A stretch of 64,000 bases of DNA from Paenibacillus camerounensis (GCF_000723885.1 NZ_CCDG010000035.1:1-64000), one strand, 5' to 3'. Shown: positions 42,015-50,796, counted from the stretch's first letter. Notes: generated from the letters alone by a model not told the origin. Made by a program: numbers and translations.

Positions 42015-43600
42015 TATTCCAGAGTATCCAGTTCATTTGTAATCATGTAGTACTCACTCCGGGCAGTCACCCAGTTCTTAACCTTATCCTTGTTGTAAGC
42101 GACAATGGTGGATGGATGAAGAATAAAGGAATTGATCATCTGCTCATGTACATAGCCGGCAGCCTGTTCCGCTAAGACAGCACGTTCATCGGCGCCTACT
42201 GTCCGGTTAAGCTTGTCAATAATGGCAGTAAGCTCCGGCTGCTCAGCACCGCTAAAGTTCAGTGCACCGTCCGGATGATAGGTGGCATTCAGATAGTACC
42301 CTGCATCCCCGCGCGGTGCGGTCAGGTTGCTGTAGGTAGCCAGATCCCAATCCCGGTTAGAGGCCATGTAATCCTCCGGCGTATCAATCTGGCGGATTTC
42401 CACCTGTATTCCGATCCGCTTTGCATCGGACTGGAACACCTGGGCGATCAGCGGCAGATCAGCGCGGGAGCTGTATGTAAGCAGGACAAGCTGAAGCGGT
42501 TCACCGTTTTTTTGCATAACTCCATCCTGCAGCGTATAGCCCGCTTCATTCAGGTATTGAACGGCTGCGGCTTCACCGCCTGGAGCTGTTTCAAACGAAG
42601 GAGCGAACGGCAGGGAGGGCAGGAACGGGCCTATGGCAGCTTCTCCGTAGCCGAGCAGAATGGTATCGACAATCTCCTGCCGGTTAATCAGCGCGTCTAC
42701 CGCCCGGCGGACCCGGACATCCTGCATGCTGGCACGCTGCATATTCATCGTCATCTGATGTACACGGAAGGTCGAGGTTGCTTGCACTTCTATTCCTTTC
42801 TGGGCACGCAGCACTTCCAGGCTCTCTACCTCCGGACGATAGACAATATCCACCTGATCCGACTGCAGGGCGAGTGTCCGGGCGTTGGCATCCTCATTGA
42901 AGGAGAAGGTGACAGAATCAAGCCTGGAAGCGCCGTCCCAGTATGCATCATAACGCTCAAGCTCCAGCTTGCTGCCAGGAGCGAAGGAGATAAGCCTGAA
43001 CGGTCCGGTTCCGGTCAGCTTCGAGTTGAAATCACCTTCTGTTACATCAATGATGGATACGTTCGGATTGACCAGCTCGCTGATGAACTCCGGAAAAGGC
43101 CGGGTTGTCGTGATCTGCAGCTGCTGTCCCTCTGCTGTAATTTCTCCAATATTGAGAGCATTTCGGATGGCGACATTTTCGGTCATTGCCCGCTCCAGGG
43201 ATGCTTTTACAGCCGGACCATCCATTGCTTTGCCATTGTGGAAGGTGATGCCTTCACGCAGGTTAAGGGTCCAGTGGACACCGTCCTCGCCTGCCCATGA
43301 CTCAGCAAGCCAAGGAACCACCTTTAACTGCTCCTCATCCAGCTTGACCAGTGTTTCAGTAATACCGGCACGCAGCGGGACATAGCTGGAATCGACATGC
43401 GGATCGAGTGAACGGGTTGAGAAATTATACAGGAAGTGAATATGCTTGTTATCTCCACTCCCGTTAGATGCACGCTGTGAAGTCTCTGAACAGGCGCTTA
43501 ATAGAGCCAATACAATAAGCATCGGCAGAGCCAGGCAGAGCCGCAGGGCTGTACGGGGGGAGAAAAAACGCAGGGATGAGGGTTGAGTACTCTTTTTCAT
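42014..43600 (-). CDS. Opp/Nik-type ABC solute-binding lipoprotein, Zur-box upstream
   Basis: A 528-residue family 5 (peptide/nickel) binding protein with a lipobox LLSAC. Sequence features (VPWLAESWAGEDGVHWTLNLREGITFHNGKAMD, TGTGPFRLISF, AVDALINRQEIVDTILLGYGEAA) are closest in style to NikA/CntA-type receptors, which bind metal-chelator complexes. It leads a five-gene importer operon. The Zur-box-like palindrome about 44 bases upstream suggests zinc-repressed expression and so a zinc-metallophore or related substrate. No metallophore biosynthesis genes are visible in the window. Confidence 0.88.
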   Translation of the reverse strand: MKKSTQPSSLRFFSPRTALRLCLALPMLIVLALLSACSETSQRASNGSGDNKHIHFLYNFSTRSLDPHVDSSYVPLRAGITETLVKLDEEQLKVVPWLAESWAGEDGVHWTLNLREGITFHNGKAMDGPAVKASLERAMTENVAIRNALNIGEITAEGQQLQITTTRPFPEFISELVNPNVSIIDVTEGDFNSKLTGTGPFRLISFAPGSKLELERYDAYWDGASRLDSVTFSFNEDANARTLALQSDQVDIVYRPEVESLEVLRAQKGIEVQATSTFRVHQMTMNMQRASMQDVRVRRAVDALINRQEIVDTILLGYGEAAIGPFLPSLPFAPSFETAPGGEAAAVQYLNEAGYTLQDGVMQKNGEPLQLVLLTYSSRADLPLIAQVFQSDAKRIGIQVEIRQIDTPEDYMASNRDWDLATYSNLTAPRGDAGYYLNATYHPDGALNFSGAEQPELTAIIDKLNRTVGADERAVLAEQAAGYVHEQMINSFILHPSTIVAYNKDKVKNWVTARSEYYMITNELDTLE

Positions 43601-43643
43601 AATGCACCTTCTTAATTAGTAATAGTTACGATTAAAGATATTA

Positions 43644-43658
43644 TCGTAAAGATTACGA
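43644..43658 (-). promoter_or_regulatory. Zur-box-like palindrome
   Basis: TCGTAAAGATTACGA matches the Bacillus Zur consensus TCGTAAT-N-ATTACGA at 14 of 15 positions counting N. A related half-site TTACGAT lies at 43626-43632. It precedes the minus-strand ABC importer operon. Confidence 0.75.
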
Positions 43659-43690
43659 ATAATCAAGGATTTATTTTAAAATTGCAAGTA

Positions 43691-43732
43691 TTTACAAATT
43701 TCAATAAATCAGATATATTGTACTGGTACAAT
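43691..43732 (+). promoter_or_regulatory. Promoter with GntR/YtrA-type operator
   Basis: TTTACA (43691-43696), a 17-base spacer and TATATT (43714-43719) form a promoter. The inverted repeat ATTGTAC-TG-GTACAAT (43717-43732) overlaps the -10 and start point, fitting autoregulation by the GntR protein encoded next. Confidence 0.75.
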
Positions 43733-43764
43733 AAGTACACTAGGCCGCAAGGAGGGGGAGCCGT

Positions 43765-44145
43765 TTGGAAATTATTATTAGCAATAACCGCAGTAAGCCC
43801 ATTTATGAACAGATTACCTCACAGATCAAAGCAATGATTATGAGCGGTGAGCTGCAGGCGGGAGCCAGTATTCCTTCAATGCGGGCGTTAGCCAAGTCTA
43901 TCCAGGTCAGTGTCATTACAGTACAGAAGGCTTATGAGGATCTGCAGCGTGAGGGCTTCATTGAGACGACAATCGGACGAGGAAGCTTCGTATCGGCATT
44001 GAATAAAACTCTTGTCCAGGAGGAGCAGCAGAAGAAGATCGAAGAGCATCTGATCACGGCCGTTGATATTGCCAGAAGCAGCGGGATAGGGCGGGAGAAG
44101 CTGGTGGATTTGCTTAATCTTTTTTACGGGGAGGGGACTTCATAA
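43765..44145 (+). CDS. GntR-family regulator, YtrA type
   Basis: A 126-residue repressor with the GntR winged helix (PIYEQITSQIKAMIMSGELQAGASIPSMRALAKSIQVSVITVQKAYEDLQREGFIETTIGRGSF region) and a short C-terminal helical part, the YtrA subfamily that controls ABC exporters. TTG 43765 has AAGGAGG nine bases upstream. Its stop overlaps the start of the ATPase gene (TAATG). It likely represses its own operon through the 43717-43732 palindrome until a cell-wall-active compound or other signal appears. Confidence 0.9.
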   Translation: MEIIISNNRSKPIYEQITSQIKAMIMSGELQAGASIPSMRALAKSIQVSVITVQKAYEDLQREGFIETTIGRGSFVSALNKTLVQEEQQKKIEEHLITAVDIARSSGIGREKLVDLLNLFYGEGTS

Positions 44146-45004
44146 TGCACAGTTTAGAGATAGACGGCCTGACCAAAACATATCCCGGTTCCGGATTCAG
44201 CCTGGATAAGGTGACCTTCTCGATTCCAAGCGGAACGATCATGGGCTTTGTTGGAGAGAACGGCGCAGGTAAGACGACCACCATCAAGTCCATTTTGAAC
44301 ACGGTGAAAATTGACAGCGGTACAATAAAGCTGCTCGGCACAATCATGACAGATAAGGATACTGCAATCCGTGAAGATATTGGAGTGGTACTGGATGCGG
44401 CGAATTTCTCAGGTGTGCTTACGCCGGCCAGACTGTCAAAAGTGATGAACGGGATTTACAGGCAATGGGATCAGCAGGAATACATAAGGCTTACGGAAAA
44501 GTTTGGCCTGCCGATGCACCGGAAGTTGAAGGATTTTTCATGGGGATGTCGATGAAGCTGGCAATTGCCGCGGCGCTGTCCCACCGTCCCAAGCTGCTGA
44601 TTCTGGATGAAGCCACTTCCGGCCTTGACCCGGTTACCCGGGAGGAGATCCTGGAGGTGTTTCAGGAATTTGTGGAGGATGAGAGCCGCTCCATTCTGAT
44701 GTCCTCGCATATTACTAGTGATCTGGAAAAAATCGCTGATTTCATCACCTTCATCCACCAGGGTAAAATTATCCTCACTGCGCAGAAGGACGAGCTGATC
44801 TATGACTATGGTATTGCCCGCTGCAGACAGGAGCAGTTTGCCCGGATTGAGGCATCGGACCGGCTGGCATACAGGAAGAAGGATTTTCAGACCGATGTGC
44901 TGGTGAAGGACAGGCAGGCTTTTGCGCAAAAATATGACGGAATCATTATTGACAACGTATCAATAGATGAGATTCTGCTGTTTCTGGTGAAGGGGGAGAA
45001 ATAA
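44145..45004 (+). pseudogene. ABC exporter ATPase, frameshifted
   Basis: The first frame (44145 to a stop near 44555) encodes Walker A (GENGAGKTTT) and continues to LKDFSWG. The rest (GMSMKLAIAAALSHRPKLLILDEATSGLDP with Walker B, and FSxGM-type signature) is in the next frame to 45004. The break is at GGGG (44542-44545): one more G would give DFSWGMSMKL in one frame. This is either a real single-base loss in a homopolymer, a sequencing error, or a -1 slip site. As written the ATPase is not made whole. The intact gene would be a YtrB-like ATPase for the permease at 45005. Confidence 0.85.
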
Positions 45005-45646
45005 ATGAAGGGTCTGCTCTTGAACAATTTCTATTCTATGCAAAGCAATTTAAAGGTTTCTCTGGGTATATCGTTATGTCTGCTGCTTGTATCTCTTTTC
45101 TCCAGTGATATTACAGCTCTTAATGCGGTGATAGCGGGTCAGATAATGGTGTTTTCGGTCAGCATCGGTGCTTCGCAGCAGGTTGATGAGGCGGCTAACT
45201 GGAACAGAATGGAGATTACCCTTCCGGTAAAACGCAGTACGGTAATCCATGCCAAATATCTTTCTTTTATTATGCTGATGGTTATGGGGCTTGCAGTCAG
45301 CCTCTGTACTCCCTTGCTTAACATGTTTAAAGCGGCAGAGCCGGCCGGATATATGCAGCTGTGGAGCGGGTATACCTTCGGTCTGTCCCTCTCTATCTCT
45401 ACCATTTCGCTTTGTTTTCCGGCTATCCTGAAATTCGGCGTAGAAAAAAATGAAATGATGCTGTTTCTGTCGGCGGGGATGTCGGTAGGCCTGCGGATCG
45501 GGGTGTGGGCGCTTATGAATCTTTCCGGGGAAAGTGTTAATTTTAACGGCAGCGAGGTCGGCGCGGGCTTCCTGATGCTCTCACTGGTAATGTTTGCAGC
45601 ATCCTATCTTGTGTCGGTACGGATTCAGCGCAATAAAGAGTTTTGA
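45005..45646 (+). CDS. ABC-2 type permease
   Basis: A 213-residue integral membrane protein with six hydrophobic segments, of the ABC-2 family. ATG 45005 directly follows the stop of the ATPase gene. Features include EAANWNRMEITLPVKRSTVIHAKY, common in YtrC/bacitracin-type exporter permeases. With the ATPase it would form an exporter controlled by the GntR protein; since the ATPase gene is broken, the permease may lack a partner. Confidence 0.85.
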   Translation: MKGLLLNNFYSMQSNLKVSLGISLCLLLVSLFSSDITALNAVIAGQIMVFSVSIGASQQVDEAANWNRMEITLPVKRSTVIHAKYLSFIMLMVMGLAVSLCTPLLNMFKAAEPAGYMQLWSGYTFGLSLSISTISLCFPAILKFGVEKNEMMLFLSAGMSVGLRIGVWALMNLSGESVNFNGSEVGAGFLMLSLVMFAASYLVSVRIQRNKEF

Positions 45647-45677
45647 TCTACCCGGGTCAAAAGTATGGAATATTACA

Positions 45678-45703
45678 GCAGCGGATAATTCCGCTGTTTT
45701 TTT
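45678..45703 (+). terminator. Rho-independent terminator
   Basis: CAGCGGA pairs with TCCGCTG, followed by TTTTTTT. Confidence 0.85.
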
Positions 45704-45728
45704 GTGCTTGCTTATCGACAAACTGGTC

Positions 45729-45770
45729 TACAAGTTGTAAACTGGTAAAAAATGCGGTCTACAGATTGTA
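45729..45770. promoter_or_regulatory. Two BlaI/MecI-type operators
   Basis: TACAAGTTGTA (45729-45739) and TACAGATTGTA (45760-45770), each within GGTCTACA..TTGTAAAC, are 31 bases apart and lie just before the BlaI-like gene. TACA/TGTA inverted repeats are the known BlaI/MecI binding pattern. Confidence 0.8.
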
Positions 45771-45791
45771 AACCCTGAGGAGCTGAATAGA

Positions 45792-46154
45792 TTGAAAGCA
45801 GTAAAGCTGACAGAAACAGAGGCCAGGCTGGCAGAGCTGATCTGGAGTGGTGAGCCGCTTCCCTCCGGGGAGCTTGTAAAGCTGTGCGAAGCTGCGCTGG
45901 GCTGGAAGAAATCGACGACCTATACCATGCTGAAGCGGCTCGAGGCTAAAGGTCTGTTTCACAACGGAGACGGCACGGTAGTGTCACTCATCAGTAAGGA
46001 GGACTTTCACGCCGAGCAGAGCAAACAGTTCGTGGAAGAGACATTCGGGGGATCGCTGCCGCGCTTCCTGGCAGCGTTCACGCGCAGCCGTAAGCTGGAG
46101 GACAAGGAGATTAACGAGCTGCTGAAGCTGATTAATGAGAAGGAGGAGGAATAG
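45792..46154 (+). CDS. BlaI/MecI-family repressor
   Basis: A 120-residue winged-helix repressor: N-terminal DNA-binding domain (LTETEARLAELIWSG...STTYTMLKRLEAKGL) and C-terminal dimerisation helices (KEDFHAEQSKQFVEETFGGSLPRFLAAF). In this family the sensor protease cleaves or inactivates the repressor after a cell-wall signal. TTG 45792 follows GAGGAG. It is directly followed by the M56 sensor gene. The two palindromes upstream indicate autoregulation. Confidence 0.92.
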   Translation: MKAVKLTETEARLAELIWSGEPLPSGELVKLCEAALGWKKSTTYTMLKRLEAKGLFHNGDGTVVSLISKEDFHAEQSKQFVEETFGGSLPRFLAAFTRSRKLEDKEINELLKLINEKEEE

Positions 46155-46156
46155 GC

Positions 46157-48313
46157 ATGTCAGCCTTTTTTCAAACCGTTCTGCAAATGAGCCTTACAGG
46201 CAGTTATGTCATTATCGTTGTACTGCTTGCCCGGCTGCTGCTCAGACAAGCGCCTAAGCTGCTGTCTTACCTATTATGGTTCGCGGTGCTGATCCGGCTG
46301 CTGCTCCCGCTGAACTTTGAAAGTCCCTATAGTGTGATTCCGGCGCTGATGCCGGGTGGAGGAGATTTGCAGTCGGGCGGGCAGCTGCAGACAGCGGATA
46401 ACGGAGGGCTTGAGGGAAGGGAGACCCAAGTATATCCCGAATCAAATCCGGCTGCTCCGTCAGACAATAACACTGTTAACATTACAGATACAGATCTTGC
46501 AGGCGGAGGGATGGCGGGAACGGAGCCAGGTTATCCGGTTAAAGATAAGGAGGCATCAGCAGCTCCTGCATCACCGGCAGAACAGCTAATAAGTAAGGCT
46601 GCATACCTCTGGCTTGCGGGAACGGCCGTTATGCTGGGCTGGGGAATGATCTCAGCACTGCGGCTGAACCGGCGTTTAGGCAAGGCGCGGCATGAAGGCG
46701 CAGGCATCTATGAATGGAGCGGGGCGCAGACACCGTTTGTATACGGTCTGCTGAGACCGCGTATCATTCTGCCGGCCGGGCTTGGCATGCATGAACGGGG
46801 ATACATCATCCGGCATGAACAGATTCATATCAGGCGGCTTGACCCTATTGTGAAGCTGGTGTCCTATGCCGCGCTTTGCCTGCACTGGTTCAACCCGTTA
46901 GTCTGGCTTGCCGTTTACCTGATGGATGAGGATATGGAGAAATCCTGTGATGAGGCAGTGATCAGGGAGCTGGGCAGCGGCATCAAGAAGGAGTACTCCA
47001 CCTCGCTGCTCTCACTGTCCACCGGCAGGACGTTCACTGGGCGGACTCCGCTTGCTTTTGGAGAGAGCAGCACAAAGGGACGGATTAAGAACATTCTGAA
47101 GTACAAAAAGCCGTCTTTCCGGGCGGTCACCTCTGCCATATTATTAGTGATTATAGCCGTTGCTGCTGCCGGGCTTACCGGAAACCTCCGTTCACACAAG
47201 ATAACTGAAGAAGACTACGCCATGCAATATATGGCGGAGCAGATAGCCAGGATTGAAGGCGGGGCAAGCGGTGTGATTATTGTAGACAGTGACCTCACTG
47301 TTTTTGAGCAGGCAGGCAGGGTTGAAGGACTGCTGCCTGAGCCGGTGGAGCTGTGGCGGCTTGAATACCGGCTGGAGCCGGATGACTTCAGCAAGCTGCC
47401 GCTTGCGGGCGGGATGAACGCAGTTGACGGTAAAATTACTGAAGACAACAGTATGGGGAAGCCGGTGCTGGTGTTTGCTTATGAAGGAGATACGCCCCGT
47501 TACGAAGGGGTGATCTGGAGCGCGGAATATGACCTTGGTACAGCGGCTGGGCGGGAGACGGCCTTGCAGGTGTTTTTTGAGGGCAAGGGATTGCTGGAAC
47601 CTGAGACATACCGCGGTAATCATGCCATTGCGAAATTTGTGATGTCGGACGGAATGACGGCCCATCTGCTGCTGTTCCAGCCGGCTGTGCAGGGCAGTTC
47701 AGGCATCTGGGTTGTCGAGCGCTGGAAAGATGGCAACGGATATGAATATTACGAAACGCCGGATACATCCTCTCCTTCCACAGCGTATTTTGCCGGGCTG
47801 CAGGCGGAGGCAGACCAGGGCCAGCAGGCAGCAGAGCTGCTGGACCCTCTGCAGGCAGCAGCTGCATTCGTAAGAGGGGAGCTTGGCTGGAATCTTACCA
47901 AAGAGCAGATTGACCTGCAGATACCTGCAGCCGCAGCGGACTTTGATATTTCTCCCGTAAGTGAGCTCTTGGGCTACGTTAGCGGTGTGACTCTGGAGGA
48001 AGCCGGATTAAAGTTTGATAATGCGGAGTGGCTGACGTCTGACGAAGATCCGGCCCGGCTGCGGAGACTTGGCATAGTACCCGAGCGTGATATGCCCGGA
48101 GGCTTCTACGTCCTGAATAAGCTTGCAATCAAGGATCCGCTTGAGCTTGCGGATGCAGCGGAATATGGCATTATTGACGGTGCTGCATTAAAGGAAGTCA
48201 GCAAGGCGGAGTATGTGCAGCGGCTGGATATCATGGGTGAAGCCGGGATGCTCAGCACGGTTACAATGCAGGACGGCAAGGTGATCCGCATCCAGGAGAG
48301 GTATCTTCCGTAG
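46157..48313 (+). CDS. BlaR1-like M56 sensor metalloprotease with unknown C-terminal domain
   Basis: A 718-residue membrane protein. N-terminal helices (about 10-60), an external Gly/Ser/Ala-rich loop, then the cytoplasmic M56 protease region with RHEQIHIRR (HExxH) and later DEDMEKSCDEAVIRELG, followed by a membrane helix near 320-340. The C-terminal ~380 residues are extracellular but are not a penicillin-binding domain; no SxxK sensor serine is obvious. It probably senses another signal. It lies two bases after the BlaI-like gene in the same operon and has GAGGAGG before ATG 46157. Confidence 0.88.
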   Translation: MSAFFQTVLQMSLTGSYVIIVVLLARLLLRQAPKLLSYLLWFAVLIRLLLPLNFESPYSVIPALMPGGGDLQSGGQLQTADNGGLEGRETQVYPESNPAAPSDNNTVNITDTDLAGGGMAGTEPGYPVKDKEASAAPASPAEQLISKAAYLWLAGTAVMLGWGMISALRLNRRLGKARHEGAGIYEWSGAQTPFVYGLLRPRIILPAGLGMHERGYIIRHEQIHIRRLDPIVKLVSYAALCLHWFNPLVWLAVYLMDEDMEKSCDEAVIRELGSGIKKEYSTSLLSLSTGRTFTGRTPLAFGESSTKGRIKNILKYKKPSFRAVTSAILLVIIAVAAAGLTGNLRSHKITEEDYAMQYMAEQIARIEGGASGVIIVDSDLTVFEQAGRVEGLLPEPVELWRLEYRLEPDDFSKLPLAGGMNAVDGKITEDNSMGKPVLVFAYEGDTPRYEGVIWSAEYDLGTAAGRETALQVFFEGKGLLEPETYRGNHAIAKFVMSDGMTAHLLLFQPAVQGSSGIWVVERWKDGNGYEYYETPDTSSPSTAYFAGLQAEADQGQQAAELLDPLQAAAAFVRGELGWNLTKEQIDLQIPAAAADFDISPVSELLGYVSGVTLEEAGLKFDNAEWLTSDEDPARLRRLGIVPERDMPGGFYVLNKLAIKDPLELADAAEYGIIDGAALKEVSKAEYVQRLDIMGEAGMLSTVTMQDGKVIRIQERYLP

Positions 48314-48326
48314 ACCCTTTGCTGCT

Positions 48327-48695
48327 TCACACCAGCCGGTAGCCTGCCGGCAAGCTTCCGGTACGCTGAATGGCGCGGACCTGTGCCAGTGTCAGCCGCT
48401 GATCGGTTGCGATCAGCGATTCTACATCCCCGCGCCGCAGAATATCATCAAGCTCCCGGATACTGCGGTTACCGCGCAGAATGACGAAGTTGTCGCGGAA
48501 CGCAGAGCGGTCAAACAGCACCAGCGTTGCACCAGGATTAGTGGAGAAGAAGCGCAGGCTTTCAATTCCGGTAATAACAGTGTCTACATCGGCAAAGCCG
48601 AGGTTTCCGCGGTAGATGCGGCGCAGCCCGCGGAAGTTCTCCTCACTGTACACCGTTAACCGGGGATACACTGCCATTATTTTCTTTTGCTGCAT
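48327..48695 (-). CDS. Beta/gamma-crystallin-like small protein
   Basis: A 122-residue protein with two Greek-key-like repeats: LTVYSEENFRGLRRIYRGN and ATLVLFDRSAFRDNFVILRGN, similar to the crystallin pattern Y-x-x-x-x-F-x-G. A helical C-terminal tail ends LAQVRAIQRTGSLPAGYRLV. ATG 48695 was chosen because AGGAGG lies directly upstream. No signal peptide. Calcium-binding D/N-x-x-S/T-S sites are not clear. Its tail nearly touches the M56 gene end; it is a single gene in convergent orientation. Function unknown. Confidence 0.7.
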   Translation of the reverse strand: MQQKKIMAVYPRLTVYSEENFRGLRRIYRGNLGFADVDTVITGIESLRFFSTNPGATLVLFDRSAFRDNFVILRGNRSIRELDDILRRGDVESLIATDQRLTLAQVRAIQRTGSLPAGYRLV

Positions 48696-48785
48696 AACGT
48701 CCTCCTGTCTGAATGATGAATATAAACGGGAATATCCATCTATCATATGCAGCGGAGCAGTATCCCGGCAGGGAGGAAAGTCTAC

Positions 48786-49610
48786 TCACCAGGAATTACG
48801 ATAGTCGCGGGGGGCTTCACCCATCACTTTTTTGAACATGCGTGAGAACTGGAACGGGTCATTGTAGCCGACGCTGCAGGCGATTTCACTCATGGTAAGC
48901 GCAGACTTGCGGATTAACTCGCCGGCCCGGTTCATCCGGTACAATATGATATATTGCTGAGGCGTAATGCCTGTGGCGTCCTTGAATATTTTGGACAGAT
49001 ATTTACGGTTAATCTTCAGACGTTCAGCCAGCTGCCCGACTGTCAGATCCGTTGCATATTCCTGCTCGATGAAGGCAATCGTCTGCTCTACATATTGGCC
49101 CTTGGCTCCGGTAGAGCCAGCCGGTACAGACGCAGGGTCCAGTATGACGGAGAGGAAGGAATAGAGAGCGCCTAGCAGCCGCAGCTCATCCGTCAGCGTA
49201 TGCTGTGTTGCTTTGAACATCTCGAGAAAGCAGGCTTGAATATATTCGTCCCGGCCCGAACTGAAGACCGGCTGTTCATCCGATAAAAGCGACCGCTTGA
49301 GATAGTATTCCACCTGCATACCGTTGAAAGCCACCCAGGAGTAAGTCCAGGGATCATCCCCGTCAGCCCGGTAATAGGACAGCTTCTCCGGAGTGATCAG
49401 AAATCCTTGACCCTTTCCCAGCCTGTACGATTTGCCTCCGGTCCGGAACTCTCCTTTTCCGCTATGAATGTAATGGATTTTGTAATAATTACGAACCATC
49501 GGACCTACCTCATGGCCGGCCTGGCATTGCTCGGTTCCGCAATAATATAGTTTCAGATCGACATTATGAATGCTGGAAAAATTAGAGAACTGGTATTGTA
49601 CAATATCCAC
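48786..49610 (-). CDS. AraC-family regulator
   Basis: A 274-residue regulator with an N-terminal cupin-like ligand domain (about 1-160, HYIHSGKGEFRTGGKSYRLGKGQGFLI) and a C-terminal double helix-turn-helix (VGQLAERLKINRKYLSKIFKDATG, IACSVGYNDPFQFSRMFKKVMG). GTG 49610 follows AGGTG. It is divergent from the aldolase gene at 49790 and probably regulates it. The ligand is perhaps a sugar acid. Confidence 0.9.
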   Translation of the reverse strand: MDIVQYQFSNFSSIHNVDLKLYYCGTEQCQAGHEVGPMVRNYYKIHYIHSGKGEFRTGGKSYRLGKGQGFLITPEKLSYYRADGDDPWTYSWVAFNGMQVEYYLKRSLLSDEQPVFSSGRDEYIQACFLEMFKATQHTLTDELRLLGALYSFLSVILDPASVPAGSTGAKGQYVEQTIAFIEQEYATDLTVGQLAERLKINRKYLSKIFKDATGITPQQYIILYRMNRAGELIRKSALTMSEIACSVGYNDPFQFSRMFKKVMGEAPRDYRNSW

Positions 49611-49650
49611 TTAAGCTGCACCTTCACTCTCTCCGGGACGACATGCATGG

Positions 49651-49716
49651 TGACATGATGTCATGAATTGGCGTTATTATGTCATTCAGATGTAGCGCTT
49701 ACAAGCCTATAATGAA
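49651..49716 (+). promoter_or_regulatory. Promoter and palindrome between AraC and aldolase genes
   Basis: TGACATGATGTCA (49651-49663) is a palindrome; TATAAT (49708-49713) is a good -10 with a poor -35 (TTCAGA, 49685-49690), as expected when an activator is needed. TGTAGCGCTTACA (49691-49703) resembles a shortened catabolite-control site. Confidence 0.5.
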
Positions 49717-49789
49717 GATAGACTCTTAGCTATTATACCAGGAAGCTGCCTTCCCTGAGAATGGGAACGGCCAGCTGTGAGGAGGCATT

Positions 49790-50722
49790 GTGTTGGACAA
49801 CTGCTTATTGCCGGGCGGTGTGTGGCCGGTTATGCTAACACCGTTCACGAAGGATAATGAGATAGACTATACGGCTTTGGAAGAGCTGATTGAATGGTAT
49901 CTGGACAAGGGTGTCCATGGTTTATTCGCAGTCTGTCTTTCGAGTGAGATGCTCTATCTGTCACTTGAAGAGCGAACAGAACTGGCCCGCTTTGTTGCTG
50001 AAAAAACCGCCGGCAGAGTTCCGGTTGTTGCTTCCGGACACAATTCGGATGATCTGGAGGAGCAGATCACTGAATTGTCGGCAATGGCCAAGACCGGAGT
50101 GGATGCTGTTGTACTGGTAACCAGCCGGATCGCCGGACCTGAGGATGATGATGAAGTGTGGAAGCGCAATCTGAGCACGATCATGGAACAGATTCCTGAT
50201 GTAAAGCTGGGATTGTATGAATGTCCGGTTCCTTACCACAGGCTGCTATCCCCGGAGCTTCTGCAATGGTGCGCTCAGACCGGGCGCTTCTTCTTTCTCA
50301 AGGAGACGAGCTGTGATCTGGAACAGATCAGGCTGAAGGCCGCTGCTGTTCAAGGAACGGCGCTCAAAATCTATAATGCGAACGGCACCTCCTACCTGGG
50401 CTCATTGCAGGCCGGAGCGCATGGCTACAGCGGGATATTGACCAACTTTCATCTAGATTTATATGTATGGATTGCCCGCAACTGGCAGCAGGACCCTGTG
50501 CGTGCAGAGCAGCTGCAGACCTTGCTCGGTCCGCTTCATTTATTTGAGGGTCGCCATTATCCGGTCAATGCCAAATATCTGCTGCAGCAGGAAGGCCTCA
50601 AGCTGACCCTTCATTCAAGGGCTAGAAGCAGTGAGGAGCTCAAGCCGGTTCACCGGCTGGAGATTGAGCAGTTCCTGAAGCTTAGCAGCCTGTTCCGGCA
50701 AACCTTCCTTGCTGACGGATAG
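49790..50722 (+). CDS. Dihydrodipicolinate synthase/N-acetylneuraminate lyase family aldolase
   Basis: A 310-residue TIM-barrel class I aldolase of the DapA family. The Schiff-base Lys lies in RFFFLKETSCDLEQI and the active-site Tyr is probably in LGLYECPVPYHRLL; GTSYLGSLQAGAHGYSGILTN marks the C-terminal part. It probably cleaves or forms a 2-oxo acid. DapA itself is less likely because the gene is divergent from an AraC regulator and not in a lysine operon. The start is GTG 49790 or TTG 49793; GAGGAGG (to 49785) favours 49793. Substrate unknown. Confidence 0.85.
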   Translation: MLDNCLLPGGVWPVMLTPFTKDNEIDYTALEELIEWYLDKGVHGLFAVCLSSEMLYLSLEERTELARFVAEKTAGRVPVVASGHNSDDLEEQITELSAMAKTGVDAVVLVTSRIAGPEDDDEVWKRNLSTIMEQIPDVKLGLYECPVPYHRLLSPELLQWCAQTGRFFFLKETSCDLEQIRLKAAAVQGTALKIYNANGTSYLGSLQAGAHGYSGILTNFHLDLYVWIARNWQQDPVRAEQLQTLLGPLHLFEGRHYPVNAKYLLQQEGLKLTLHSRARSSEELKPVHRLEIEQFLKLSSLFRQTFLADG

Positions 50723-50754
50723 GCAGCAGAGGGTGAGAGGTTGAGCTATACCGT

Positions 50755-50796
50755 CAACAACCAGAGCCGGCTCTAACTGCAGGCTCTGGTTGTTTT
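50755..50796. terminator. Bidirectional terminator
   Basis: CAACCAGAGCC and GGCTCTGGTTG form a stem with T-rich ends on both strands, between the aldolase and DUF1697 genes. Confidence 0.85.

Noticed and set aside
42275..43300. 341-codon plus-strand frame opposite the ABC binding-protein gene
   Set aside because: Antisense shadow of a clearly recognised gene; no ribosome site or known motifs.
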